Notes: generated by a model not told the origin, from the sequence alone. Positions 38,478-47,528 are shown, numbered from the stretch's first letter. The stretch: 64,000 nucleotides of DNA from Paenibacillus sp. FSL H3-0469 (GCF_038051945.1 NZ_CP150302.1:558001-622000); one strand, 5' to 3'. Program-made: numbers and translations.

Positions 38478-39971
38478 ATGAATCTGGCAGAGCTTATTCT
38501 GGAGCGTGCACAGCAGGTCCCGCACCGCATCGCGATATCGGACGGACTGGAGGAGCTTACATACGCAGAGCTTACGGAGCGTGTCCGGCGGGTGGCTGGC
38601 GGCTTACGTCATGGCGGGCATACGGAGCAGCCGATTGCCATCTTAAGCGGCAACCGGATAGAATTCGCCGAGTTCCTGCTTGGCGCAATCTATGCCGGGT
38701 GCGCACCGGTACTGCTGGACCCGATGTGGCCGCAGGCGGTGCTGGAGCAGGTAATCCATCAATGCGAGCCCGGGATGATCATCAGCGAAGCGCAATACGC
38801 AGCAAAGCTGGCGGGCAGCAGCTTCTGCGGAATGGCCCGGTTAGTCTTTGACAACGGCCAGTCAACCGGCAGCTACAGGGAGTGGCTGTCCGGCTGCGGG
38901 TCAGAGGCATCGGCAGAGAGACACCCTGAACTGTTGTTCATCGGATATACATCAGGAACGACCGGGGTACCCAAAGGCTATATGCGTACCCACCAATCAT
39001 GGTTCAACAGCTTCAGGGCGACAGAACAGGCCTTCGGCTTGCATCAAATGCAGCATGTGCTTGCGCCCGGACCATTCGTTCACTCCCTGTCGCTGTTCGC
39101 CCTGTTGCAATCGCTATACAGTCTGGCCACCTTCCATCTTCTCGCGGAATTCGACGCTGCGCGGGTACTTGAGTTCTGCTCCTGCCATCCGGAGGTGATT
39201 CTGTTCGTGGTACCCGCCATGGCCGATGCCATGTTGCACCACGCTGATAAGACGGCCGCCAAGGTAACCATGCAGGCCATAATCAGCTCTGGCGGCAAAT
39301 GGCCTGCGGCTTCCGCACAGAGATGCCGCGAGAGATTCAAGGGAGCGAAGCTCTATGAGTATTATGGTTCATCTGAAGCGAGCTATATCAGTTACCAGGA
39401 GCTGACCGGAGCGGAGCCGCCGGACTCGCTGGGCCGGCCGTTCAGCGGGGTAGAGCTGTCCACCCGGGACGGACAGTTCCGCGAGGTGCCTCCGGGAACC
39501 GTTGGTGAGCTGTACGTACGCAGCGGTATGATGTTCGCCGGATATTACGGCCTGCCGGAAGAGACGGCACAGGTCTTTCGGGACGGATGGCTGCGGACAG
39601 GAGATTATGCGGCTATGGATGAGGAGGGGCAACTGCGCCTGGCCGGACGCGCAGGCAGTATGATCAAGAGTGGAGGACTGAAGGTGTTCCCCGAGGAAGT
39701 CGAGGCCGTACTGCTCCGCCATCCGGCGGTCCGGGAAGTGATGGTGTGCGGCTTTCCGGATGACCGGTGGGGAGAGCAGGTCACAGCGCTCATTGCGTGG
39801 AGCGGCCCGCAGCGCCTGGCGCTGGAGGACATCCGCAGCTACTGCCGCCCTTTTCTAGATAGCTATAAGCTGCCGGGGCGGTTGATCTCTGTGAAGGAAT
39901 TCATCTACACCGGCTCCGGCAAAATCGCCCGCCAGCTCATGAAAAGCCGGGCGGAAACAGGGATGAAATGA
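38478..39971 (+). CDS. Acyl-CoA ligase, AMP-binding (YhfT-like)
   Basis: 497-aa adenylate-forming enzyme with P-loop YTSGTTGVPKG, A5 motif YGSSEASYIS, A7 region GDYAAMDEEGQLRLAGR and the C-terminal lysine in GSGKIARQ. It activates a carboxylate to a CoA thioester. In B. subtilis the BirA-regulated yhfUTS operon has the same order (BioY, CoA ligase, thiolase), so a role in pimelate or fatty-acid supply for biotin is likely but not proven. It starts 6 bp after bioY and overlaps the thiolase gene by 4 nt. Confidence 0.85.
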   Translation: MNLAELILERAQQVPHRIAISDGLEELTYAELTERVRRVAGGLRHGGHTEQPIAILSGNRIEFAEFLLGAIYAGCAPVLLDPMWPQAVLEQVIHQCEPGMIISEAQYAAKLAGSSFCGMARLVFDNGQSTGSYREWLSGCGSEASAERHPELLFIGYTSGTTGVPKGYMRTHQSWFNSFRATEQAFGLHQMQHVLAPGPFVHSLSLFALLQSLYSLATFHLLAEFDAARVLEFCSCHPEVILFVVPAMADAMLHHADKTAAKVTMQAIISSGGKWPAASAQRCRERFKGAKLYEYYGSSEASYISYQELTGAEPPDSLGRPFSGVELSTRDGQFREVPPGTVGELYVRSGMMFAGYYGLPEETAQVFRDGWLRTGDYAAMDEEGQLRLAGRAGSMIKSGGLKVFPEEVEAVLLRHPAVREVMVCGFPDDRWGEQVTALIAWSGPQRLALEDIRSYCRPFLDSYKLPGRLISVKEFIYTGSGKIARQLMKSRAETGMK

Positions 39972-41125
39972 GGGAGGCGGCCCTGGTCCTGGCCAAGCGG
40001 ACGCCAGTCGGCAGAATTGGCGGACAGCTCTGTACGCTGGAACCGGAGCAGCTGCTGGCTCCGCTGATTCAGCAGTTAATCCATGAGGCCCGTCTGCCTC
40101 CCGATTGGATAGACGATGTGATCATTGGCAATGTAGTCGGACCCGGCGGGAACATCGCACGCAAGTCGGTGCTTGAAGCCGGACTCCCCGAGACGGTTCC
40201 CGGCGTCACCGTCGACAGGCAGTGCGGCTCAGGGCTTGAAGCCATTATTATGGCTGCGCGCCTGATCCAGAGCGGGGCAGGTGAAATCTTCCTCGCAGGC
40301 GGAGTCGAGAGCACCAGCCGGGCTCCCTGGCGGATGCTCCGGCCGGAGACGGTCAGCGGTACGCCGAAGCTGTATACCCGCGCGGCGTTCACACCTGCAG
40401 CGCTTGGCGATCCTGATATGGGAGTGGCTGCCGAATATACGGCGGAGAAATACGGTATTTCCCGGGAGGCGCAGGACCGCTATGCGCTGGAGAGCCATAT
40501 GAAGGCTGTGGAGGCCCAGCGCACAGGCCGATTCACAGGAGAACTCGTGCCTATAGCCCGCGACGGCTTTATTGTAACGGATGATGAGTGCCCAAGGCCG
40601 GATACAAGCCTCTTGAAGCTGAGCAAGCTGAAGCCTGCTTTTGTGAAAGGGGGAACGGTCACGGCCGGCAATGCCTGCCCTCTTAATGATGGCGCGGCAC
40701 TTGTGCTTATGATGTCCCGTGATATATGCGACCGGCTGAACCTGACACCGGTTCTCCGCTTCATTGACTCGCAAGCCTCTGGAGTTGACCCGCATTATCC
40801 GGGCATGGGACCGGTCCCGGCCGTTCGGAGGCTGTTGCAGCGTCAGCGGCTTCACATCAGTGAGTTGGATATTGTTGAATTCAATGAAGCTTTTGCCTCG
40901 CAGGTATTGGCTTCGCTACAAGAGCTTCAGCTTCCGCCGGATAAGGTCAACCTTGGGGGAGGCGCGCTTGCACTGGGCCACCCTTATGGAGCCTCAGGCG
41001 CGATTCTGATGACACGCTTATACGCGGAGATGCTGTACCGCCCATACCGCAGAGGACTTGCCACCCTTGGCATCGGCGGCGGAATGGGGCTGGCTGTACT
41101 TGTCGAAGGGATACCCCGCAGATGA
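39968..41125 (+). CDS. Thiolase-like acyl-CoA acyltransferase (YhfS-like) lacking the second catalytic Cys
   Basis: 385-aa thiolase-fold protein. The acyl-accepting cysteine C86 (DRQCGSG), the NEAF motif and the GHPYGASG His motif are intact. The usual C-terminal catalytic Cys in CIGGGxG is replaced by Gly (LGIGGGMG, G368; codon GGC), so normal deprotonation of acetyl-CoA by Cys is not available. It may carry out a modified condensation, cleavage or acyl transfer. Translationally coupled to the CoA ligase (ATGA overlap) and equivalent in position to B. subtilis YhfS of the BirA regulon. The exact reaction is unknown. Confidence 0.82.
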   Translation: MREAALVLAKRTPVGRIGGQLCTLEPEQLLAPLIQQLIHEARLPPDWIDDVIIGNVVGPGGNIARKSVLEAGLPETVPGVTVDRQCGSGLEAIIMAARLIQSGAGEIFLAGGVESTSRAPWRMLRPETVSGTPKLYTRAAFTPAALGDPDMGVAAEYTAEKYGISREAQDRYALESHMKAVEAQRTGRFTGELVPIARDGFIVTDDECPRPDTSLLKLSKLKPAFVKGGTVTAGNACPLNDGAALVLMMSRDICDRLNLTPVLRFIDSQASGVDPHYPGMGPVPAVRRLLQRQRLHISELDIVEFNEAFASQVLASLQELQLPPDKVNLGGGALALGHPYGASGAILMTRLYAEMLYRPYRRGLATLGIGGGMGLAVLVEGIPRR

Positions 41126-41168
41126 GCGGGTATGAAAGTGAAGGATAAAGCAGAAAGGAGCAGCGCCA

Positions 41169-41969
41169 ATGCTGATTTTTGACCAGGTGAATTATGATTA
41201 CCGGCAGGGGGAGCCTGTGCTCCGCCAGCTTAGCTTCGGGATTCATCCCGGTGAATTCGTAGCCGTCACCGGAGCGAACGGCAGCGGCAAATCCACAGCC
41301 GCCAAGCTAATGAACGGATTGCTGCTGCCAAGGGCAGGAGAGGTGCGACTGGGAGCGCTGAGCACGTTGAAGCGCCAGGATCTCATGAGCATCCGCGAGC
41401 GGGCCGGACTGGTCTTCCAGAACCCGGACGATCAGTTTATCACGGCGTCGGTGCTGGATGAAGTGGTGTTCGGACTGGAGAATCTGCGGGTGCCGGGAGC
41501 AGAGATGAGGCAGCGTGCAGAGGCTGCCCTGCGGGCTGTGCAGATGGAAGCCTACGCAGACGCCGCTCCGCATCAGCTATCCGGCGGACAGAAGCAGCGG
41601 GCCGCCGTGGCTGCTGTTATCGCCATGCAGCCGGAGATTCTGATCCTGGATGAAGCAACCTCCATGCTCGACCCGCAGGGGAGACAGGAGCTTCTTCAGC
41701 TTCTGCACAGCCTGCACCGGCAAGGCCTGACGATCATCCACATCACGCATCATATGGATGAGGTGCTGGCCGCTGACCGCGTTCTGCTGCTAAACAACGG
41801 GGAACTGGCCTATGACGGGCCGCCTTCCCGCTTGTTCAGCAATGACTCTATGGCCGGGCAGGCGCTGGAGCTACCTTTTACAGCCAGATTGTATCAGGCT
41901 CTTGGACTAGATGTACCCGTAAGCGCGGACTGGAAGGAGGCGATCAGGCAATTATGGGCTATGCGTTAA
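41169..41969 (+). CDS. ecfA1: ECF transporter ATPase A1
   Basis: 266-aa ABC ATPase: Walker A GANGSGKST, Q-loop FQNPDDQF, signature LSGGQKQ, Walker B ILILDEATSMLD, switch HITHHMDE. VFQNPDDQF is typical of EcfA subunits. It powers BioY, and possibly other S components, together with EcfA2 and EcfT encoded next. SD AAAGGAG; a 43-bp gap after the thiolase without a terminator suggests a single BirA-controlled transcript. Confidence 0.88.
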   Translation: MLIFDQVNYDYRQGEPVLRQLSFGIHPGEFVAVTGANGSGKSTAAKLMNGLLLPRAGEVRLGALSTLKRQDLMSIRERAGLVFQNPDDQFITASVLDEVVFGLENLRVPGAEMRQRAEAALRAVQMEAYADAAPHQLSGGQKQRAAVAAVIAMQPEILILDEATSMLDPQGRQELLQLLHSLHRQGLTIIHITHHMDEVLAADRVLLLNNGELAYDGPPSRLFSNDSMAGQALELPFTARLYQALGLDVPVSADWKEAIRQLWAMR

Positions 41970-42808
41970 GGGATATAAGTGTAAGGCTGGACGGCCGGGA
42001 TATCCTGCGTTCGGTAAGCTGCCATCTGCAGGAGGGGAAGTGGATCTCGCTGATCGGCCGGACCGGGGCCGGGAAGTCTACTTTTGCCAAGGTGGTTAAA
42101 GGGCTGATTCCCTTCTATAGAGGCGAATACACACAGCATGGACAGCCTATGCCAAAAGACCGCCAGGGACGGCTGAAGGTGGTTCCGCAGATCGGCTATG
42201 TTTTTCAGTATCCGGAGCACCAGCTCTTTGCGGCGACGGTGGAGCAGGAGCTGGCGTTTGCGCTCACTGTGCAGGGGGTATCCAGAACAAGCGTGGACCA
42301 AGCTATTCATGCGGTTATGGAAAAGGTGGGGATACCCGCTGAGCTTCTTCCGCAAAATCCGTTCCAGCTCAGCGGGGGGCTGAAGCGTAGGGTGGCGATT
42401 GCTTCGGTGCTGATTGCGGACCCGGAGCTGCTGATTCTGGATGAGCCGGCGGCGGGGCTTGATCCAGGCAGCAGAAGGTCGCTGCTCTCCCGGCTCCGAA
42501 GCTGGCAGAAGGAGAACGGGCGGACGGTGCTGTTCATCTCCCATCAACTGGAGGACGTAGCCGAATATTCGGATGAGGTGATTCTTTTTCATGAAGGGCG
42601 CAGCTTAGGTCACTACGAGGTGAATGAATTATTCCTGAAGCGCCCGGAGCAGATGGAACAGGCTGGCCTGCCTCTGCCGGAGCCGGTGCAGCTCTTAAGA
42701 CTCATGGAGCAGTTATCCGGGCAGAGGCTGGAGCCGGCAAGCTGCCGGGAAGCCGATATTATGGAACGTGTCAGGGCAGTCTGGCACGGCAAAGACAAGC
42801 TGGCATGA
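41954..42808 (+). CDS. ecfA2: ECF transporter ATPase A2
   Basis: 284-aa ATPase: Walker A GRTGAGKST, Q-loop FQYPEHQLF (EcfA2 type), signature LSGGLKR, Walker B LLILDEPAAGLD, switch FISHQLED. Overlaps ecfA1 by 16 nt and ecfT by 4 nt, so the three are co-translated. Confidence 0.88.
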   Translation: MGYALRDISVRLDGRDILRSVSCHLQEGKWISLIGRTGAGKSTFAKVVKGLIPFYRGEYTQHGQPMPKDRQGRLKVVPQIGYVFQYPEHQLFAATVEQELAFALTVQGVSRTSVDQAIHAVMEKVGIPAELLPQNPFQLSGGLKRRVAIASVLIADPELLILDEPAAGLDPGSRRSLLSRLRSWQKENGRTVLFISHQLEDVAEYSDEVILFHEGRSLGHYEVNELFLKRPEQMEQAGLPLPEPVQLLRLMEQLSGQRLEPASCREADIMERVRAVWHGKDKLA

Positions 42809-43557
42809 GCACTACGACCGCTTGGGGGCAGTATGTCCATTCCAATTCCGTTATTCACCGGCTTGATCCGCGGACCAAGCTGTTGAGCGTCGTTGTGTTC
42901 ACCCTGTGCTGTATGCAGCTAAGATCACCCTGCGGATATTTGGCAGCTGCTGTACTTGCAGGGAGTTCCATACGGTTATCCCGTCTCCCGCTTCGTCTGT
43001 ACCTCAGCGGCTTACGGCCGGTGCTCTTGTTCCTGCTGCTGCCGCTATGCTATCATCTTCTGTTCAACCGGAGCCAGGGCGGTATCATGACGGAAATATT
43101 CAACCTCTGGCGCATTCTGCTGCCGGTCGCGTTTGCCCTGGTCCTGACACGGACCACAAAGCCGCTGGATCTGGCCAAAGGCCTGGAAGTCATGTGCAAG
43201 CCGCTCGCCCGTCTGGGGATTCCTGTGGAAGCCTTCGCACTGATGGCCATGCTGGCGGTCCGCTTCATTCCGACCATCAGCCAGGAGCTGGACCGCATTC
43301 TTATGGCGCAGAAGGCACGGGGCTGCGAAATTGGGAGCCTCCGAGGCTGCCAGCGGATTCAAGCCTGCCTGCGTTTAATCATTCCGCTGCTGGCGACTAC
43401 GATCGGCCGGGCCGAGCAGCTCGCTATGACCATAGAGGCCAGAGCTTACGGGGACGGGAGGGGCCGGACCTCGTTCAGAGTGCTGCACTTCTCGCGAATG
43501 GATGCTGCGGCAGGGGGAATCATGCTTGTGTATACTCTGCTGATTCTATCAGGCTAG
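42805..43557 (+). CDS. ecfT: ECF transporter transmembrane component T
   Basis: 250-aa membrane protein with about six hydrophobic segments and two Ala-Arg-Gly-type coupling motifs (AQKARGC and IEARAYG), which contact the EcfA ATPases. N-terminal HRLDPRTKL is characteristic. Completes the ECF module. It is unusual in sitting with bioY rather than with ribosomal protein genes, where the shared Firmicute module normally lies. Confidence 0.88.
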   Translation: MSTTTAWGQYVHSNSVIHRLDPRTKLLSVVVFTLCCMQLRSPCGYLAAAVLAGSSIRLSRLPLRLYLSGLRPVLLFLLLPLCYHLLFNRSQGGIMTEIFNLWRILLPVAFALVLTRTTKPLDLAKGLEVMCKPLARLGIPVEAFALMAMLAVRFIPTISQELDRILMAQKARGCEIGSLRGCQRIQACLRLIIPLLATTIGRAEQLAMTIEARAYGDGRGRTSFRVLHFSRMDAAAGGIMLVYTLLILSG

Positions 43558-43611
43558 CGGCCGTGGTAAGATGGACAAGAAGTGAACAAGGTTAGAGAGA
43601 AGGGATGAGAC

Positions 43612-44811
43612 TTGAACCGGACTGCTATTCTGGAACGGCTCCAGACACAGCTGCGTGAAGGCAACCATATTATCGGCGTCTCGACAGGCACGGGAATTAC
43701 AGCCAAGGTTGCCGCTGACAGCGGAGCAGACTTCATCCTCATGCTGAATTCGGGCAAGTTCCGGCAGATGGGGAGAAGCTCGCTGGCGGGGTTCCTGCCC
43801 TTCTGCAACAGCAATGAGATGGTGATGGATTTTGCCTCGAAGGAGATTGTGCCGCTGGTGAGGGACACTCCGGTGCTGTTCGGGCTGAATGCAAATGATC
43901 CAACGAGAGAAATGTCTCTATACATAGATGAGATCAAGGCCAAAGGCTTCGCGGGAGTGAATAATTATCCGACGGTCGGTCTGATCGACGGGGTGTTCAG
44001 AGAGGCACTGGAGGAGGATGGCATCAGCTATGAGAGGGAGGTTGAGGCTATACGTCTGGCTCATCAGCAGAAGCTGTTCACGGTGGCTTTCGTCTTCGAC
44101 GAAGCCCAAGGCGTCCAGATGGCCGAAGCGGGGGCAGATGTGATCTGTGTGCATCTTGGCCTGACCGTAGGCGGATTGCTGGGGGCGCGAAAAGTGGTCT
44201 CCCTGGAAGCTGCCAAGGCGAAAGCCCTGCGCATTCTCACTGCCTGCGGGGAGGTTAAGCCTGAAGTCATTAAGATGATCTACGGCGGGCCGGTCAAGAC
44301 TCCAGTTGACGTTCAGTACATGTACAGCAGCAACACGCAGATTATGGGCTACATTGGCGGCTCTGCCTTTGAACGGATTCCCTCCGAGCAGTCGATTACG
44401 GCTATTACCCGCGATTTCAAACGCCTGGGGAAGCTGGATGAGGATGATCTCATGGTCAAAATGCTCAGCGGCATTACCCGGCATTACGATTACGTAGAAT
44501 TCGTCAAAGAATATGTCGCCCAGAATTACAGCGAGGAAGTAGTGTTCGCAGATCTGGCCAAGGTGGCGCATGTGTCGCGCAGTTATTTGAGCAGCTTGTT
44601 CAAAAAGGAAGTCGGGTGCAGCTTCCAGAACTATCTGGTCGGCTTCCGTATGCAAAAGGCTGCCATACTGCTCCAGGCCCCGCACCTGCCATTATCCGAG
44701 GTGTCTGCAATGGTCGGCTACCCCGACTATGCCCAGTTCAGCAGAATGTTCAAAAAGCTTATGGGCTGCTCGCCCAAGCAGTACAAATCTAACCTAAACA
44801 CAAAAACATAG
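43612..44811 (+). CDS. Transcriptional regulator: PEP-hydrolase-like TIM barrel fused to AraC helix-turn-helix
   Basis: 399 aa. Residues about 1-280 are a TIM barrel of the 'phosphoenolpyruvate hydrolase' family (PF09370; [32 protein letters not shown]), closely similar to the protein encoded at 46130. Residues about 290-395 are an AraC double helix-turn-helix (FADLAKVAHVSRSYLSSLFK, LSEVSAMVGYPDYAQFSRMF). So a copy of the operon's own enzyme domain seems to serve as ligand sensor. TTG start with AAGGG 7 nt upstream. It lies 54 bp after ecfT and 74 bp before the Tm-1-like operon, which it probably controls. I know of no characterised member. Confidence 0.85.
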   Translation: MNRTAILERLQTQLREGNHIIGVSTGTGITAKVAADSGADFILMLNSGKFRQMGRSSLAGFLPFCNSNEMVMDFASKEIVPLVRDTPVLFGLNANDPTREMSLYIDEIKAKGFAGVNNYPTVGLIDGVFREALEEDGISYEREVEAIRLAHQQKLFTVAFVFDEAQGVQMAEAGADVICVHLGLTVGGLLGARKVVSLEAAKAKALRILTACGEVKPEVIKMIYGGPVKTPVDVQYMYSSNTQIMGYIGGSAFERIPSEQSITAITRDFKRLGKLDEDDLMVKMLSGITRHYDYVEFVKEYVAQNYSEEVVFADLAKVAHVSRSYLSSLFKKEVGCSFQNYLVGFRMQKAAILLQAPHLPLSEVSAMVGYPDYAQFSRMFKKLMGCSPKQYKSNLNTKT

Positions 44812-44814
44812 GAC

Positions 44815-44852
44815 ATAAAAGCGTTTTCATACATAAAAATGCCCGGTATGAT
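44815..44852 (+). promoter_or_regulatory. Promoter with cre-like site before the Tm-1-like operon
   Basis: TTTTCA (44824-44829), 17-bp spacer, TATGAT (44847-44852). ATAAAAGCGTTTTCAT (44815-44830) matches cre with one mismatch and overlaps the -35, the position expected for CcpA repression. Confidence 0.5.
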
Positions 44853-44885
44853 GAATCTATGATTCGTATACGAGGAGGCAGGAGA

Positions 44886-46103
44886 ATGAAGACAATCGCC
44901 ATAGCTGGAACGTTTGATACGAAGGGTGAGGAGTACCTGTACATCAAGCAGCTTGCAGAGGAGCTGGGCCTCAAAGCCCTGATGATCCATACCGGTGTAT
45001 TCGAGCCGGCCTTCCTTCCCGAGGTGTCTAACCGGGAGGTCGCTTCCGCCGCAGGGGTGGAGCTGGACGAGCTTGTTGCTAAGAAAGACCGGGCGTTAGC
45101 TACAGAGGTGTTGTCCAAAGGACTGGAGCGGCTCGTTCCCCGGTTATACCAGGAGGGGAAATTTGACGGCATCATTTCCTTCGGGGGCACCGGCGGAACT
45201 TCACTGGTTGCCCCTGCCATGAGAGCCTTGCCGATCGGCGTACCGAAGGTGCTGGTATCCACGGTTGCCTCCGGAAATACCGCCCCCTATGTCGGGACCA
45301 GCGATATTATGATGATTCCGTCTGTCGTGGATGTCTCTGGCCTCAATTCGATCTCGACGAGAATATTCAGCAATGCGATGTTTGCCATCGCGGGCATGCT
45401 CCTGTTCGAAGCAGACTATGAGCCGGAGAAAAAGCCGCTGGTAGCAGCCACCATGTTCGGAGTGACCACGCCGTGTGTGACCGAAGCACGCAAATACCTG
45501 GAGGAGCGCGGCTACGAGGTGCTGGTATTCCATGCTACTGGAATCGGCGGACAATCGATGGAGGCGCTGATCGAAGCGGGCTTCATTGAAGGTGTGCTGG
45601 ATTTAACCACCACCGAATGGGCGGATGAGCTGATCGGAGGCGTCCTGAATGCAGGGCCGCACCGCCTGGAAGCCGCAGGCCGTAACCGTATTCCGCAGGT
45701 CGTTTCGGTGGGCGCCCTGGATATGTGCAACTTCGGACCGGCGGATACCGTGCCGGAGAAGTTTAAGGATCGCAAATTCTATCATCATAATCCTACAGTC
45801 ACCCTGATGCGGACGACTGTGGAGGAGAATGAACAGCTCGGCAGGAAGCTGGCCGAGAAGCTCAACATGGCGACAGAGAGCACGGTGCTGATGCTGCCGC
45901 TTGGCGGCATTTCAGCCATTGATGTGGAGGGGCAGCCCTTCTATGGCCCTGAAGAGGATCGGATGCTGTTCGATACCCTGCACCGGCAGGTGGACCGCTC
46001 AAGAGTTGAGCTGATCGAAATGGACTGCGCAATTAATGATCCGGCCTTTGCCGAGGCGGCAGCCCGGAAGCTGATTGAGCTGATGCAGGCCGCGAAGGCC
46101 TGA
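44886..46103 (+). CDS. Tm-1-like ATP-binding domain protein (UPF0261)
   Basis: 405 aa, equal to the N-terminal half of the plant Tm-1 protein. Motifs: IAGTFDTKGEEYLYIKQL at the start, ISFGGTGGTSLVAPAMRALPIGVPK, PYVGTSDIMM and LPLGGISAID. This domain binds ATP in tomato Tm-1; the bacterial function is unknown. Start 44886 follows GGAGG; the frame open from 44859 adds no motif. It is 26 bp before the gene for the matching C-terminal half, so the two probably form one complex or act in sequence. A cre-like site suggests carbon-source control. Confidence 0.82.
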   Translation: MKTIAIAGTFDTKGEEYLYIKQLAEELGLKALMIHTGVFEPAFLPEVSNREVASAAGVELDELVAKKDRALATEVLSKGLERLVPRLYQEGKFDGIISFGGTGGTSLVAPAMRALPIGVPKVLVSTVASGNTAPYVGTSDIMMIPSVVDVSGLNSISTRIFSNAMFAIAGMLLFEADYEPEKKPLVAATMFGVTTPCVTEARKYLEERGYEVLVFHATGIGGQSMEALIEAGFIEGVLDLTTTEWADELIGGVLNAGPHRLEAAGRNRIPQVVSVGALDMCNFGPADTVPEKFKDRKFYHHNPTVTLMRTTVEENEQLGRKLAEKLNMATESTVLMLPLGGISAIDVEGQPFYGPEEDRMLFDTLHRQVDRSRVELIEMDCAINDPAFAEAAARKLIELMQAAKA

Positions 46104-46129
46104 ACCACACAATAAGGAGGAGCTACTAA

Positions 46130-46960
46130 ATGAATAAGCAGACCAGAGCTGAGATTATGGATAGATTCAAGCAAGAGGTAGAGGCGGGCAAGATTCTTCT
46201 TGGTGTCGGGGCAGGCACGGGGATTACCGCCAAGAGCAGTGAAGCAGGCGGAGCGGATATGCTGATTGTGTACAATTCCGGCCGTTACAGAATGGCAGGA
46301 CGCGGTTCACTGGCAGGCTTGCTGTCGTATGGCGACGCCAATCAGATTGTGGTAGAGATGGGCTCGGAGGTGTTGCCTGTCGTCAAGGATACGCCCGTTC
46401 TGGCAGGGGTATGCGGCACTGACCCGTTCCGGGTGATGGAGGTATTCCTGAAGCAGCTGAAGGAGCAGGGCTTCAGCGGTGTGCAGAATTTCCCGACAGT
46501 GGGTCTGATCGACGGCGTATTCCGGCAGAATCTGGAGGAGACCGGAATGGGCTACGGGCTGGAGGTCGAAATGATCCGCATCGCCCATGAGCTGGATATG
46601 CTGACCACCCCGTATGTATTTGATCCTGAACAAGCGCGGGCCATGGCAGAAGCAGGCGCAGATATTCTGGTCGCCCACATGGGCCTCACCACCAAGGGCA
46701 CCATCGGCGCAGTTACCGCGCTGACGCTGGACGATTGTGTGGAGCGTATTGAAGCAATTATCGAAGCCGGACGGGCGGTCAATCCGGAGATTATGATTAT
46801 CTGCCACGGCGGCCCGATTGCCGAGCCGGAGGATGCGGCTTATGTCATTCAGCGGACGAAGGGTATCCACGGATTCTTCGGCGCATCGAGCATTGAGCGC
46901 TTCGCCGCGGAGCAGGGCATTACCCGCCAGACCGAGTCGTTCAAAGCGATTGGGCAATAA
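46130..46960 (+). CDS. Phosphoenolpyruvate hydrolase family TIM-barrel protein (Tm-1 C-terminal-half homologue)
   Basis: 276-aa cytosolic TIM barrel: [53 protein letters not shown] and [10 protein letters not shown]. Family PF09370; the label PEP hydrolase comes from distant resemblance to PEP mutase-type enzymes and should not be taken as activity. In plants the same domain is fused behind the UPF0261 domain encoded just upstream here. AAGGAGG precedes the ATG. Closely similar to the sensor half of the regulator at 43612. A strong terminator follows. Confidence 0.82.
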   Translation: MNKQTRAEIMDRFKQEVEAGKILLGVGAGTGITAKSSEAGGADMLIVYNSGRYRMAGRGSLAGLLSYGDANQIVVEMGSEVLPVVKDTPVLAGVCGTDPFRVMEVFLKQLKEQGFSGVQNFPTVGLIDGVFRQNLEETGMGYGLEVEMIRIAHELDMLTTPYVFDPEQARAMAEAGADILVAHMGLTTKGTIGAVTALTLDDCVERIEAIIEAGRAVNPEIMIICHGGPIAEPEDAAYVIQRTKGIHGFFGASSIERFAAEQGITRQTESFKAIGQ

Positions 46961-46986
46961 GCAAGAAGATAAGATCAAAAATTACA

Positions 46987-47024
46987 GACCACAGCCCGGC
47001 TTCCGCCGGTTGTGGTCTTTTTTT
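46987..47024 (+). terminator. Terminator of the Tm-1-like operon
   Basis: GACCACAGCCCGGC / GCCGGTTGTGGTC stem with few mismatches, followed by a run of T. Confidence 0.88.
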
Positions 47025-47074
47025 GTTATTATATGCTGCGATGAGGGATGGGGCCCCATACCCGTAACATTTTA

Positions 47075-47260
47075 GAGAAATGCTGCAAAATGTGCAACAA
47101 TGCTGCCCAATAGAAGCGCCAGATACTGAAATCCTGCATGAAATGCAACAAAGCCAGCGCTAACTTGATTTAATCACCGGAATTCCTGCAAATGATGCAA
47201 CAATGTACCATAGTCAGTAACATTTTTTAGAGAAATCCTGCAAAAAGTGCAACAATGCGA
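47075..47260. repeat. Array of four CTGCA...TGCAACAA units, period 51-52 bp
   Basis: CTGCA starts each unit at 47083, 47134, 47186 and 47238 (steps 51, 52, 52). The unit core is AAATCCTGCAAAA followed by (A/T)GTGCAACAATG, with TGCA...TGCA as a small inverted pair. AACATTTTAGAGAAAT and AACATTTTTTAGAGAAAT precede the first and last units. Confidence 0.75.
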
Positions 47261-47528
47261 TCCATACAAACGCTCCGTGAGAGGAAACGCTCAGAATTGG
47301 CGAGAGATAGGCGGAGCACCAGGACTGTACAATGCCAACGGCCGTCGCATGGTGAAGGGGATTGACGGCGAAAGCTTCCGTATGCTGAATTCATTCTGGG
47401 GCAAGGATGATCATGAAGTGTTCTTGCTTCAAGACAGGAGACGTGCAGAAGACGCCCGGTTCATCTATACAGTTACGGATAACAATACAATTAATCACAT
47501 TTTAGACACATTTTTTTGTCCGGGATAG
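47247..47528 (+). pseudogene. Remnant of a DKNYY-like repeat protein gene
   Basis: Open frame of 93 codons whose only possible start lies inside the intergenic repeat array. The middle part (GIDGESFRMLNSFWGKDDHEVFLLQ) resembles one repeat of DKNYY-family proteins, in which such units recur several times. With only one unit left and no ribosome site, it is probably a decayed fragment. The rest of the gap to nosD holds nothing I recognise. Confidence 0.35.
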
